NCBI GenBank assembly: GCA_018266255.1
Contig: JAFEAT010000003.1
Location: 391,378 to 431,832, forward strand
Direction of reading: 5' to 3'
Length of the DNA: 40,455 nucleotides
Source of the DNA: Cyanobacteria bacterium SZAS-4
Lineage (GTDB): Bacteria > Cyanobacteriota > Vampirovibrionia > Obscuribacterales > Obscuribacteraceae
In this document: positions 8,457 to 17,794 of the stretch, piece after piece
How positions within the stretch are numbered: the stretch's first letter is position 1
How the letters are laid out: every line of letters starts with the position of its first letter
Made by a program: the position numbers and the translations under genes
Notes under the pieces: model-generated
What the model was told of the DNA's origin: nothing
What the model saw: the letters and a program-made list of their open reading frames with translations, nothing else
Database searches by the model: none

Positions 8457-10160
8457 CTAGAGCCTCGCTTCAGCCACCAGTGGGGTGATTGCATACGCCT
8501 TCTCGAAATACTTTTGCAGTTGCGCTGCATCAACTGGTTGCGACCTAAAACCGACGTACCCATCTGGCCGAATCAGATACAGACAACTGTGAGCGGCACC
8601 GTATTTATGATGAAGACTTCCGTCGTTATCTAGCAAACACAGCTGTTCGAGTTCGGTTGGTGGTGGCACCTTGTCGGTTGAAATAACCAAACAGCGAACA
8701 AACTCGGAATATTGTTTTCGAATATGCTCGACTATTGTCTCGAATTCGCTCAGTGTTGTCGCCGAATTTTGCAATCCGGTAAACAGCAGAGCAAAGTGAG
8801 TGAAGCCGCGAATCTGTTCGAATAATCTTGACGGTTCAGCGGCACCAGAGGTGTGTATTTCGCCATCTGGAGCCCGGTCACCAGGTGCTGGTCCATGTCC
8901 GAAGTCCAGCCATGCTGGAACATCTGCAATCGGATGTTCGAGTGTGCGATTGATTGGTTCTCTGTATTCGCCAACGATCGAACTCGATCGATAATTCAAC
9001 CCGACCATAGAGAGTGTCTTGCAGGCTCGCTCTTGTACTACCTCCTGGTGCGCTAGCACAGGTATCAAATGATTTCTCACTTGCTGAGCGATTGGATTTC
9101 GAATCGTCACGAGTTTCGTCATTGCATCGGTATTCTTCAAAAGCTTTTGACCGATCGGATGTCTTTCATCCTGGTAGCTGTTCAATAAATCTGGAGCTGC
9201 AATTCCTTTTTCAACGAGTTCAAGTTTCCACGCCAGGTTGAGCGCGTCTTGCATTCCTGTGTTCATCCCCTGCCCCATAACTGGGCTGTGCACGTGCGCC
9301 GCGTCACCTGATACGAAGGCACGCCCTTGTCGATATTGTTGAACGCTGCGGCGATTAATTGCGAACCATGTTATCCAAACGGGATCGCTGAGTGGTATCA
9401 CACTGCCGCAGCGGTCGTTGACGATGGTTTGCATCTGTTCCAGCGTCAGCACATCGTCAGGCTTGTGCATCGGACCGTCTGCAATGATGCGATAACGCCG
9501 GTTTCCCATCGGAAAGAAGAAAACTATTCCATCTTCGCTAACGAATCCAGTCAACTCATCGTCAGCATGGTTCCAATCGACGTAGCAGTCAATTGTGGCA
9601 AATCCTTCGTCGTATGTTGCGCCTTCGAACTTCAATCCTAACGTGTGACGAACGGTGCTGTGCGCGCCGTCGCATCCGAGTAACCAGTTGGTTTGAATTA
9701 GTTCTTCGCTGCCGTCGTTGCGTTTAACGGTCGCGGTAATAGAATCTTCATCCTGTGTGAAATTCGTCACTTCCATTTCTCGTTCGATTGAAATGCCTCG
9801 CTCAGCAAGTTCTTCTGCGAGCACCTTTTCTGTTTCGCTTTGGGGAATCATCAGCGCAAACGGGTATGGAGATTGAATTTCATCGAGCGAAAGATGTACT
9901 AATTTTTTGCTTCCGTTGTAAATGTTGGTCGAGTGAACGATATGTCCGTGTTGCAGAAATGTGTCGACCATTCCTAACGACTCGAGCAGTTCCAGCGTTC
10001 TAGCATGGACTCCCAGCGCTTTCGATTTCTCAGAGCGATGTGGTGCCTTGTCGATTATTCTGAACTTTATCCCCGCAATGTCGAGCGCGAGTGCCATAGT
10101 CAACCCGACAGGGCCGGCACCGACAATTAAAACCGGCAATCTTTCGTTATCGAGAGTCAC
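8457..10160 (-). CDS. FAD-dependent aromatic-ring monooxygenase
   Basis: A 567-residue group A flavoprotein hydroxylase (PF01494, PheA/TfdB/MhpA-like). The Rossmann FAD motif GAGPVG is at 14-19, a DG motif (GCDGAHSTVR) at about 163-172, and the GD motif (SGDAAHVHSPVMGQGMN) at about 285-300. The C-terminal 170 residues look like the thioredoxin-fold domain of phenol hydroxylases. The enzyme inserts one oxygen atom into an aromatic or polyketide ring using NAD(P)H; the substrate is unknown. The start is a GTG with GGAG 7 nt upstream. It is divergent from the MFS exporter, a pairing also seen in antibiotic detoxification (TetX- or Rox-type enzymes with a pump), but this remains inference. Confidence 0.9.
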   Translation of the reverse strand: MTLDNERLPVLIVGAGPVGLTMALALDIAGIKFRIIDKAPHRSEKSKALGVHARTLELLESLGMVDTFLQHGHIVHSTNIYNGSKKLVHLSLDEIQSPYPFALMIPQSETEKVLAEELAERGISIEREMEVTNFTQDEDSITATVKRNDGSEELIQTNWLLGCDGAHSTVRHTLGLKFEGATYDEGFATIDCYVDWNHADDELTGFVSEDGIVFFFPMGNRRYRIIADGPMHKPDDVLTLEQMQTIVNDRCGSVIPLSDPVWITWFAINRRSVQQYRQGRAFVSGDAAHVHSPVMGQGMNTGMQDALNLAWKLELVEKGIAAPDLLNSYQDERHPIGQKLLKNTDAMTKLVTIRNPIAQQVRNHLIPVLAHQEVVQERACKTLSMVGLNYRSSSIVGEYREPINRTLEHPIADVPAWLDFGHGPAPGDRAPDGEIHTSGAAEPSRLFEQIRGFTHFALLFTGLQNSATTLSEFETIVEHIRKQYSEFVRCLVISTDKVPPPTELEQLCLLDNDGSLHHKYGAAHSCLYLIRPDGYVGFRSQPVDAAQLQKYFEKAYAITPLVAEARL

Positions 10161-10327
10161 TTTGATTCTCCGTCTCGGTTAATGGTTGCCAAATTCTACC
10201 GAGAGTGAAGGCAATTATTCCTAAAATTTCATGTTGAGAGCCCCGCAGGGCATCAATTTCTGAATTTTTGCTCTTCTCTCATTTCTTTTAACCGCAACAT
10301 TCCTTCTTTGCACAAAATTTTAATCGA

Positions 10328-10352
10328 GTACGCGATAAGCTTATTGGCGTAC
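10328..10352. promoter_or_regulatory. Nested palindromic operator candidate
   Basis: Outer arms GTACGC (10328-10333) and GCGTAC (10347-10352) are perfect inverse repeats. They enclose a perfect 10-bp palindrome, ATAAGCTTAT (10335-10344), with almost the same centre. It lies 35 bp ahead of the exporter ATG in the divergent promoter region, as expected for a TetR/MarR-type repressor site. No such regulator gene is adjacent. Confidence 0.5.
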
Positions 10353-10386
10353 GGTTCGAGGCAGTTGAGCTGCCGATGGAATCCAG

Positions 10387-11637
10387 ATGAAACGCGACAA
10401 ACCTCCAGTAGATAAAAACAGCCCGAAATACAAGATGCATATGGCTTTGGGGCTTATGTTTCTTACGGTTTTCATCGACTTGATCGGCTTCGGAATCATC
10501 ATTCCGCTTTTGCCGTTGTATGCGGAAAAGTTCGGCGCAAACGGCTTTACCGTCGGTCTGCTTTTGATGTCTTACTCGCTGATGCAATTTTTCTTTGCGC
10601 CGATGTGGGGGCGATTGTCCGACAAGATTGGCCGCCGCCCGGTTTTGCTGATCAGCTTGGCAATTTCGGCAATCGGTTACGCCATCTGGGGCGCTGCCAC
10701 CTCGTTAGAGATGCTCTTCGTATCCCGCATCATCGCTGGGTTTGGTAACGCAAACTTGGCCGTCGCACAGGCTTACGTCGCCGACGTGACGCCCGAAGAT
10801 TACCGCTCGCAGGGCATGGGGATGATCGGTGCTGCCTTCGGCTTGGGCTTCGTTCTTGGACCTGCCATTGCTGGCATATCAAGTAGTTTTGGCGTAGCGC
10901 CCAATATTCTCGGGTATATCGCCGCTGGTTTCAGCGTGCTCGACTTAATTGTCACGGCGTTCATTTTGCCTGAACCTGAAAACCGCAAAGACAGTGCGCA
11001 CAACCCCTTCTCGCTTGGGTTGGGTTACTACCTCAGCACGATTGCTAACAAGAAATTTTCACTCTGTTTGTTCATCATGTTCATCTCGACATTCGCATTT
11101 GCGAACATGGAAACAACACTGGTCTTGCTCACCAGCCAATATTTTGGTTTTACGATGGCACAAAACAGCTACCTCTTTGTGGGTATTGGACTTGTCATGG
11201 TATTCGTTCAAGGCTATTTGATTCGTAAAATCGGCAAGATTTATCCTGACAAACTGCTTATTTCTGTCGGAACCGCAGCCATTGCGCTCGGATTATTGCT
11301 TACTCCAGCCACTCACAGTTTGATTGTTTTGTGTGTGGCACTTGTTTTTCTCGCCACCGGATCTGGTATTAACAACCCTTCCAACAGCAGTCTACTTTCC
11401 AAGCTTGCGCCTGCAGACGAAACTGGTGGCGTCATGGGAATTGGGCAGTCGATGTCGACGCTAGGACGCATTTTAGGACCTGTTGCTGGTGGTTATCTCT
11501 TCGACAAAATGGGCGCGAGCAGCCCGTATTGGTTCGCGGCTTGCTTTATGTTCTTGGCTTTTGCGCTGAGCTTCAAGTTGCCGTTGATCCACAAAGTTGT
11601 CCCGACTCAGCCGACGCCGACTTCTGTAAGCAGCTAA
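10387..11637 (+). CDS. MFS drug/metabolite exporter, TetA-like
   Basis: A 416-residue, 12-helix major facilitator. The first helix (FLTVFIDLIGFGIIIPLLP) is typical of the TetA/DHA1 group. Motif A (GRLSDKIGRRPVLL) follows helix 2, and motif C-like GxxxGP (GLGFVLGPAIAG) is in helix 5. It should be a proton-driven antiporter in the inner membrane exporting a hydrophobic compound. It shares a 226-bp divergent promoter region with the FAD monooxygenase, suggesting joint control and a modify-and-export role. The similarity does not prove tetracycline as substrate. The ATG at 10387 has a modest GGA 6 nt upstream. Confidence 0.9.
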   Translation: MKRDKPPVDKNSPKYKMHMALGLMFLTVFIDLIGFGIIIPLLPLYAEKFGANGFTVGLLLMSYSLMQFFFAPMWGRLSDKIGRRPVLLISLAISAIGYAIWGAATSLEMLFVSRIIAGFGNANLAVAQAYVADVTPEDYRSQGMGMIGAAFGLGFVLGPAIAGISSSFGVAPNILGYIAAGFSVLDLIVTAFILPEPENRKDSAHNPFSLGLGYYLSTIANKKFSLCLFIMFISTFAFANMETTLVLLTSQYFGFTMAQNSYLFVGIGLVMVFVQGYLIRKIGKIYPDKLLISVGTAAIALGLLLTPATHSLIVLCVALVFLATGSGINNPSNSSLLSKLAPADETGGVMGIGQSMSTLGRILGPVAGGYLFDKMGASSPYWFAACFMFLAFALSFKLPLIHKVVPTQPTPTSVSS

Positions 11638-11659
11638 TCATAGCGTTCTCTGTCAGGCA

Positions 11660-14600
11660 CTAGTCGCCTAAAGCGAAGACTTTGCAATCTCCTGAATTGA
11701 GAGTAAAGACTTCTTTGTTGTATCCGATTTTGATCGGCATAGCGGTGGCGTGTCTCGCTTGCACTTTCAACTGCCCGTGATGCAGGTCAACGGTTAGACC
11801 CTGTCCTCGGTATTGCATGGCGAACGATAGGCGCACCAACTGCGATGGCAATCTAGGCTCGAACCAGAGCACGTCATCTCGTGTTGTCATACCTGGATAG
11901 CAGCGCTGCACTATGTCGACGGTGCCAGCCATGGCAGCCATGTGAATACCCGACTTCGTCGTGCCCCGCGATGCCACATCGTAGTAGTCGCTTCCCAGCG
12001 CTTCGTAAAAGATCTGGTTTTCGTCAAATGAGCTAAATGACTTCTGGTGCTTTTGCTCACTTTTCATTTGTTTCTGCACGCGAGATAAAACCCAAGCTAG
12101 GGCTACTCGACTGAGAGTCGATTGATTGGCTGTTCTTGGGATATAGTACTCAGCCATTTTTTCCAAATCTGCAGATTCTGGAGGCAGCCCTAGTTTCGCC
12201 AGTATTTCTTCCAGTTCGCATTCGGCAAAAAGAAAACCGAGCATCAAAAGATCTGGCTGCTTCGAAATTTTGTACTGGTTAAGATAGCCAAAATTTTCGC
12301 GCAACAACTTTTGCAACGTTTCTTGGTTCTCTTTATCGTCATTCGATCTCGGAAATTCCTCGAGTTTACTGTAGCCTTCGAATTGTTCGATCACACCATT
12401 GTCCATTACTGGCACGAACATTTTTGTACTTACCTCTTGCCACAAATGCATCTCGTCTTCAGAAATTTTCAATCGACAGCAGATATGTTGCCTGTGGTCG
12501 CTCGGCAATTTTTTCAGCAGTTCAAGCGCCTTTTCGAGTGTCCATGCTGCCATGATGTTTGTATATGCATCGTTGTTTACGCCTGGTTCTTTGAAGTTTG
12601 GATAGCCGTTATGAAATTCGTCAGGTCCAATGACATGATGAATTTCGTACTTCTCTCGCTTGTCGTTGTACTGAGAAATTGTGGCGAAGAATCTCGCAAT
12701 TTCAAGGAGAATTTCTGAACCATACGAGTACATAAAGTCATCATTGGCAGTGACCTGATAATACTGCCAGACGTTGTAAGCGATTGCGCAGTTGACGTGT
12801 ATTTCAAGATGTGTGTAGTCCTTAATCCACTTCTTCTCGCTATTCATCCACCAGAAGTTTGGTGTTCGCTCTTTACCATCGCTTGCGCTCTGCCATGGGA
12901 AACATGCGCCTTTAGCACCCATCGACTTTGCTATTTTGCGTGCTTCACCTAATCTCCGGTAGCGGTATTTAAGTAGCGCTGCGCTTATGTTCGGCATTCT
13001 CAGATTGATGAATGGAAAGACGAAAAGATCATCCCAAAACACATGACCTTGATATCCTTCTCCACTCCATCCTCTGGCTGGTACTCCGGTATCCAGATCT
13101 ACTGTGTGAGGCGAGGCAGTTTGAAGGCAGTGAAAGCTATTTAGATGCAGCAGAAGGGACGGAATCAGTTTCGAGCATTCTTCGGTCGTTTCGATAAACA
13201 AGTCGTATTGCCGCCACAGACTTCGCCACGCATCGATTTGACTCTGAATTAATTCATCAAACGGCAGAGCGTCATCGACAGCTTCCATAGCGGTTCGCTC
13301 TGGCTCGTAGATGCCACGATCTCTGGATGTGTACATCGAGCAAGTTTTTTGGATCTTTATCGATTGCGATTGCTTCAGTTGTAGATTCCACTCTTGTGAA
13401 ATCTTTTCGTCTTCTAAGATTGTGTCTGGCGTGATTTCTAGATTTTTCGCGTCTGAATTGTGGGCGTAGGGGTTAGTCGCATCTGGATTGTTCGCGTTTT
13501 GATCCACCTCTGAACGCATGAACAGAGCGTGTCTTGCACCCATCGCTACTGCCACTTTGGTGTTGCTGGTGATTACTTTCAACACCATGCGGTTCCCGTC
13601 GGCGAATTTATTCAATGTGCTCAGATGTTTGTTTGCCTGGAATCGCGACTCGATCTCGTCACCACCGTTGAGGATGGTGGCGTCAATGCTGCTTCTGATT
13701 GCAATTATTCCGCTCCAGTTGATTGCGGTTATATCTAATTCGACGCCCGCGATGTGTGAGAAGTGCATGTGCACGAACCTTCGCTCACGTAGCTTTGTCT
13801 CGCGCCCTGCCTCATCGGTGAAATGCACGTCCCGATAGAGAATTCCCTCACGTAGATTGAGTCGTTGCGAGAACTTCGAAATTGTCACTTTATCGATCGA
13901 GAACCAGTCGCCATCTTCAATCTTAAAGTTGAGACAGAGCCAGTTTGGCATGTTGACTAATTCTTCGCGCTCGAATGGTGCGTTATTTACTTCCAGCGTG
14001 ACAGTGTTGTAGGCACCGGCTACATAAGTACCTGGATAGTGCACCTGGTCAGAGATAGCGTCAGCGTAAGCGCCTCTGGTACAGAATTTGCCGTTGCCGA
14101 GTGAGCACAATGATTCGCGTTGCAGCTCATGCGCCGGGTCATATTTATCGTAGGAGACGACCCAATTTGCTTCCGTGACATCAAGATCCGCAAGTGCCAT
14201 ACCGCGGATATCAGAGGCGGATTGCTCGGTTGAACTGATCTCTGCCAGATCTCGAACTGCTACATCTGCACCATGTTTGAGCAGCGCTTGCGCATTGTTC
14301 TGCCGTGCCACTCCAATTACCAGACCGAAATGACCTTCGTGCCCAGATTCGACCCCTGCCTCGGCGTCTTCAACGACGACTGCGCGTTCTGGTTTAACGG
14401 ATAAACGTTTAGCTGCTTCGAGAAATACATCAGGATTTGGTTTTCCCTTAAGGTGTAACTCTTGAGCATCAACACCAGTTACGGTGGCATCGAATAAATT
14501 CTCGAGTTTCGTTACGCGTAATATTTCCGCTCCATTTTTACTGGCAGTCACCAAGGCTGTCTTGATTTTGGCTTGCCGCAGCGCTTTTATCAGTGAGATA

Positions 14601-14995
14601 GTCGTTTCATAAGGTTCGACGCCATTTGTGTGTATGAGTCTCAAGAATTCCGCGTCTTTTGCTCTGGCCAGCCCTGAAACTGAATTGTTTTGATCTGTTG
14701 ACGTGTCGTTATCGTCGCCTTCTGGAAGTGCGATTTCTCTGGACTTTAGAAAACTTCTAACTCCATCTTCACGCGGCTTGCCATCCACATATTGAAGATA
14801 ATCTTTCTGGGAGAATTCTTGTATCTTGCCACCATTTCTCGCTTGCAAGAAGCTGTCGAAAGTTTTTTTCCAGGCGGTAAAATGCACCGACGCAGTGCGA
14901 GTAACAACTCCGTCCATATCGAAAAGAACGGCATCAAACTTTTCGGGCGAAATTACTTTGCTATCTGTATTGACATTATTTGCTTGTTTAGTCAT
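11660..14995 (-). CDS. HAD beta-phosphoglucomutase-like / GH65 phosphorylase fusion
   Basis: An 1111-residue two-enzyme protein. Residues about 18-245 form a HAD phosphatase/mutase of the beta-phosphoglucomutase type, with nucleophile and acid/base D26 and D28 in FDMDGV, TASKNG, GKPNPD and VEDAEAG. Residues about 270-1105 are a GH65 disaccharide phosphorylase: the barrel motif GHVFWDDLF, general acid E793 in GPDEFH, and the phosphate loop KSGIHMAAMAG. GH65 enzymes split maltose, trehalose or kojibiose to glucose and beta-glucose-1-phosphate, which a beta-PGM turns into glucose-6-phosphate, so the fusion joins consecutive steps. Which disaccharide is cut cannot be told. An AGGGG ribosome site is 8 nt before the ATG. 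Last gene of a likely operon, 66 bp after the SPW/VKOR gene. Confidence 0.92.
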   Translation of the reverse strand: MTKQANNVNTDSKVISPEKFDAVLFDMDGVVTRTASVHFTAWKKTFDSFLQARNGGKIQEFSQKDYLQYVDGKPREDGVRSFLKSREIALPEGDDNDTSTDQNNSVSGLARAKDAEFLRLIHTNGVEPYETTISLIKALRQAKIKTALVTASKNGAEILRVTKLENLFDATVTGVDAQELHLKGKPNPDVFLEAAKRLSVKPERAVVVEDAEAGVESGHEGHFGLVIGVARQNNAQALLKHGADVAVRDLAEISSTEQSASDIRGMALADLDVTEANWVVSYDKYDPAHELQRESLCSLGNGKFCTRGAYADAISDQVHYPGTYVAGAYNTVTLEVNNAPFEREELVNMPNWLCLNFKIEDGDWFSIDKVTISKFSQRLNLREGILYRDVHFTDEAGRETKLRERRFVHMHFSHIAGVELDITAINWSGIIAIRSSIDATILNGGDEIESRFQANKHLSTLNKFADGNRMVLKVITSNTKVAVAMGARHALFMRSEVDQNANNPDATNPYAHNSDAKNLEITPDTILEDEKISQEWNLQLKQSQSIKIQKTCSMYTSRDRGIYEPERTAMEAVDDALPFDELIQSQIDAWRSLWRQYDLFIETTEECSKLIPSLLLHLNSFHCLQTASPHTVDLDTGVPARGWSGEGYQGHVFWDDLFVFPFINLRMPNISAALLKYRYRRLGEARKIAKSMGAKGACFPWQSASDGKERTPNFWWMNSEKKWIKDYTHLEIHVNCAIAYNVWQYYQVTANDDFMYSYGSEILLEIARFFATISQYNDKREKYEIHHVIGPDEFHNGYPNFKEPGVNNDAYTNIMAAWTLEKALELLKKLPSDHRQHICCRLKISEDEMHLWQEVSTKMFVPVMDNGVIEQFEGYSKLEEFPRSNDDKENQETLQKLLRENFGYLNQYKISKQPDLLMLGFLFAECELEEILAKLGLPPESADLEKMAEYYIPRTANQSTLSRVALAWVLSRVQKQMKSEQKHQKSFSSFDENQIFYEALGSDYYDVASRGTTKSGIHMAAMAGTVDIVQRCYPGMTTRDDVLWFEPRLPSQLVRLSFAMQYRGQGLTVDLHHGQLKVQARHATAMPIKIGYNKEVFTLNSGDCKVFALGD

Positions 14996-15061
14996 TTAGT
15001 CGCCCCTGCGTTTTCTGCCATTTCTTTTCCGCAATATATGCTGTTTAAGCGCTTGAAAGTT

Positions 15062-16453
15062 TTATTTCACAAACCGATCCCAGCCGCCGTATTTTTCTAC
15101 GATTGCTCCGCGAGGAATGGAGGTGAGTACCAATGCTACCCCACACACAATTTCGTCGATCAATATTGTTGGAATATCTCTCGAAAATAGAAGTCCACAA
15201 ATAATAAGTGCCGCTCCGAAAAGTACATTGGCGAACCTGACAATCCTTGTTACTTCTGCGGTTGCAATTGCAGCTACGGTCACAACCAGCGCACCGAAAA
15301 AGTGATCGCAGTTAGCCGAATCGACACTGTTTGGGAATGGTAAGATATCAGGTCGCGCCATGAGCCACACGCCTACGGCAATTTGGAAGAGCAATGCCAG
15401 TGGCACGTTCACGCCTTGCACGCTGGCTGCGCAACGTTGCAGGAATGTGTAGTTCATTCTGCTTGGATCTGTGTTTCCACCTCCAACAACTGTTCCGCCC
15501 ATCCAGAAAATTTGCCACATATTTTTGTTCTGACGTTTGGCATCGACAAGAAATTGTCCTACGGCAATCGCTTCGTGCACAGAAAGCGGCACAGAAGTCA
15601 TCAAAGCGGTGGCAGCGACCAGACAAAGCCCACACCATGCTCCCACGAAGATAGGCTGTGTGATTACGAGCACGATGCTAGTGATGCCCAGGGGCAACAC
15701 CAGGCAGGCGAACATCACCACTATCCATGGTGCCGTGCGCCAGCGGGCCCGATCGCCCATGAAACCTATGAGCACTTCCATGATGTATGCGACGCTTCCA
15801 AATCCTGCGTCTGAAATCGGAAATGCTTTAGAGATGGACGAGCCCGTCACTTTATCAGTGCCATCGCCGAAGAATGGGTCCCACGCGTGCGGGATGTAAC
15901 CAAGTTGATGCGCCGCCAGGTATCGCGATATGAAGAAGCCCACCAGGGCAAGGGCTATACCTGCCCACCGTCTAATCCAGGAAGATGGATTGTAAGTCCA
16001 CCCTGGCGGCTGATCTGGTCCGACAATTCCGATGCCACCAGACCCTGGTGTTCCTGGAATTAGTATCGACATTACCATCAGCATGCAGGCGACGAGCGTG
16101 TCTGTCAAGTAGACAGCAGGTGTTGGCGACCAGAATAGAAGAGGGGCAAACAGTAACCAGACTGCGATAACAGCGGTGCCCCATCGTACCCCCGCAAATT
16201 TCGGGTTAAACGACGCGCACTCAAAGAGGATTATCAGGGCACCGGATGTGGTGTCGCTTATGACAAGTGGCGAACTCTTATAATCAAATAGATGTGGATT
16301 TGCAATGAGCCACAGTGCCAGTATGCAGTTGATTGCGTAAGTCCAAAGCATCGAACAATTGCGACTGGCGATTAGACTCTGTATCTCTGGAGCCGTCTTT
16401 TCGGTCGCTTCCGCAAAATCTAGTATTCGATTACCTTGCATCAGCCTCGTCAT
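15062..16453 (-). CDS. SPW-repeat membrane protein with VKOR-like core
   Basis: A 463-residue polytopic membrane protein. SPW-type four-helix segments (PF03779) flank a VKOR-like domain: the first at about 35-135 (with the SPTP motif near 109), the second at about 350-445. The core at about 160-300 has the WDPFFGDGT and FPISDAGFG signatures and a CGLC redox motif at 274-277. VKOR proteins reduce quinones while oxidising disulphide partners, but the second, loop cysteine pair is not evident, so activity is uncertain. Its start overlaps the epimerase stop by 23 bp, implying coupled translation. This neighbour pairing recalls other bacterial epimerase/SPW operons. Confidence 0.82.
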   Translation of the reverse strand: MTRLMQGNRILDFAEATEKTAPEIQSLIASRNCSMLWTYAINCILALWLIANPHLFDYKSSPLVISDTTSGALIILFECASFNPKFAGVRWGTAVIAVWLLFAPLLFWSPTPAVYLTDTLVACMLMVMSILIPGTPGSGGIGIVGPDQPPGWTYNPSSWIRRWAGIALALVGFFISRYLAAHQLGYIPHAWDPFFGDGTDKVTGSSISKAFPISDAGFGSVAYIMEVLIGFMGDRARWRTAPWIVVMFACLVLPLGITSIVLVITQPIFVGAWCGLCLVAATALMTSVPLSVHEAIAVGQFLVDAKRQNKNMWQIFWMGGTVVGGGNTDPSRMNYTFLQRCAASVQGVNVPLALLFQIAVGVWLMARPDILPFPNSVDSANCDHFFGALVVTVAAIATAEVTRIVRFANVLFGAALIICGLLFSRDIPTILIDEIVCGVALVLTSIPRGAIVEKYGGWDRFVK

Positions 16454-17648
16454 TTCTCGGTCTAGGGGCTGACATAGCCGGCGCTGGACCAGGTGGGTCG
16501 AGCAACTCCGAGTTCGCCTGATGTTCTATCGCTTGAATCGGATCGCCACCGCTGCCTGCATGATGCTCGTAACTTCCATCTTTGCCGTGATCACCATTCC
16601 AATGCAATTTGTTGATTTTGTACCATCTCTCCGGATCGACTTTCAGACCTTCGAGCATCACAGGTAGTGTGTCTCGCAAAGTGTGTCGTGGTGCCCAACC
16701 GAGTAGACGACGAGCCTTTTCGCCGTTCAATTCGTAGTTGTCGTCAGCACGATCGATCATCCACGGCTTGATAAATGGTTTTTCTGGAAGTGGCAGCTTA
16801 TCTTCAACCCAGGCTCCCGCTTTAGCTATCGGCTTAGGAACATCGAGTGTTGGCCATGGCTCATCGAAAAGCTTTCGAGCAATGATGCGCTGTGTTTCAT
16901 CGTAACTGAGGGCATCTTCCTCACCGATATTGATTGTCTCAAAATCAGAGAATTTATCCGCATTTTTGACGCACTCTTCGAACGCAACGACCAAATCTTC
17001 CATGTGCACAAAAGATTGTTTTACGTCGACATCGCCTGAGTACAAGTGACCTTCCAGTCGATGTTCGTAGATACGTTGAATCTGATGCGCAAGTGGAATA
17101 GATTGACAGACGTCGCTGTACACTCCGGCAATTCGTAAATTGACCACCGGAATATTTCCGCGATTTTCTTGCAGTAGTTTTTCTGTTTCAACCTTTGATT
17201 GTGGATACGCCCATGTAGGCTCTACTGGCGAGTCTTCAGTTAGTTTCTCACCCTTCTTGTTCGGCTTGTAAACCAGCATCGAACTACTGAAGATGAATTG
17301 CTCTACGTCGAATTTTTGTAGTTCACGCAACATGCGCTTAGTGCCATCGACGGTGAGGTCTTTGTACATGTGACTCTCTTTTCCAGAGAAAGAATAGTAC
17401 GCTGCCAGGTGAAACACCGACTTGATTTTGCTACCGTAGAGTGATCGCACCATGAACATCGTTTTCTGCACGGATTCGTCGGAAGTCAGATCACAGAACA
17501 GGCAGTCAGTGTTGGGTGTGGGATATGGTGGACCGGCTTCGTCAAAGCCAATGATCTGGTTTTCCTTTGCTCCAAAGTGATGTGACAACGCGTGACCGAG
17601 CAACCCGCTGCTACCAGTGATCAAAAAACATTCTTTGTCTGAACTCAT
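16431..17648 (-). CDS. NAD(P)-dependent epimerase/dehydratase, extended SDR
   Basis: A 405-residue extended SDR. The nucleotide motif TGSSGLLG is at residues 11-18, and the catalytic Tyr and Lys are in YPQSK (Y148, K152). The SSS of the catalytic triad region is at 121-123 (FSSSMLVYKP). It likely oxidises, reduces or epimerises a nucleotide-linked or other activated sugar; the substrate is unknown. A tail of about 60 residues rich in Gly, Pro and His extends beyond the SDR core. GAGGGGTG about 7 nt before the ATG is a good ribosome site. First gene of the operon with the SPW/VKOR and HAD-GH65 genes. Confidence 0.9.
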   Translation of the reverse strand: MSSDKECFLITGSSGLLGHALSHHFGAKENQIIGFDEAGPPYPTPNTDCLFCDLTSDESVQKTMFMVRSLYGSKIKSVFHLAAYYSFSGKESHMYKDLTVDGTKRMLRELQKFDVEQFIFSSSMLVYKPNKKGEKLTEDSPVEPTWAYPQSKVETEKLLQENRGNIPVVNLRIAGVYSDVCQSIPLAHQIQRIYEHRLEGHLYSGDVDVKQSFVHMEDLVVAFEECVKNADKFSDFETINIGEEDALSYDETQRIIARKLFDEPWPTLDVPKPIAKAGAWVEDKLPLPEKPFIKPWMIDRADDNYELNGEKARRLLGWAPRHTLRDTLPVMLEGLKVDPERWYKINKLHWNGDHGKDGSYEHHAGSGGDPIQAIEHQANSELLDPPGPAPAMSAPRPRNDEADAR

Positions 17649-17742
17649 GCTTACACCCCTCGACGCACTGTGGACGAGACGGAGCTACCGGCAGTAAGTT
17701 CCGGTCGTTCAGTTTGACCTGTAACATGGTTGTGCAATTGTA

Positions 17743-17759
17743 GCTTGCGGTCTGCAAGC
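17743..17759. other. Small inverted repeat in the 146-bp gap
   Basis: A 6-bp stem, GCTTGC/GCAAGC, with a 5-nt loop lies between the epimerase start and the end of the next upstream-coordinate gene. There is no T-run. It may be part of the epimerase promoter or a weak hairpin. Confidence 0.3.
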
Positions 17760-17794
17760 GAGGCTAGCGCTTGATTCCAGCAGCTGAGCACTTC

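Noticed and set aside
10387..11637. Tetracycline resistance gene
   Set aside because: Sequence fits the DHA1/TetA-like group generally; nothing seen proves tetracycline as substrate.
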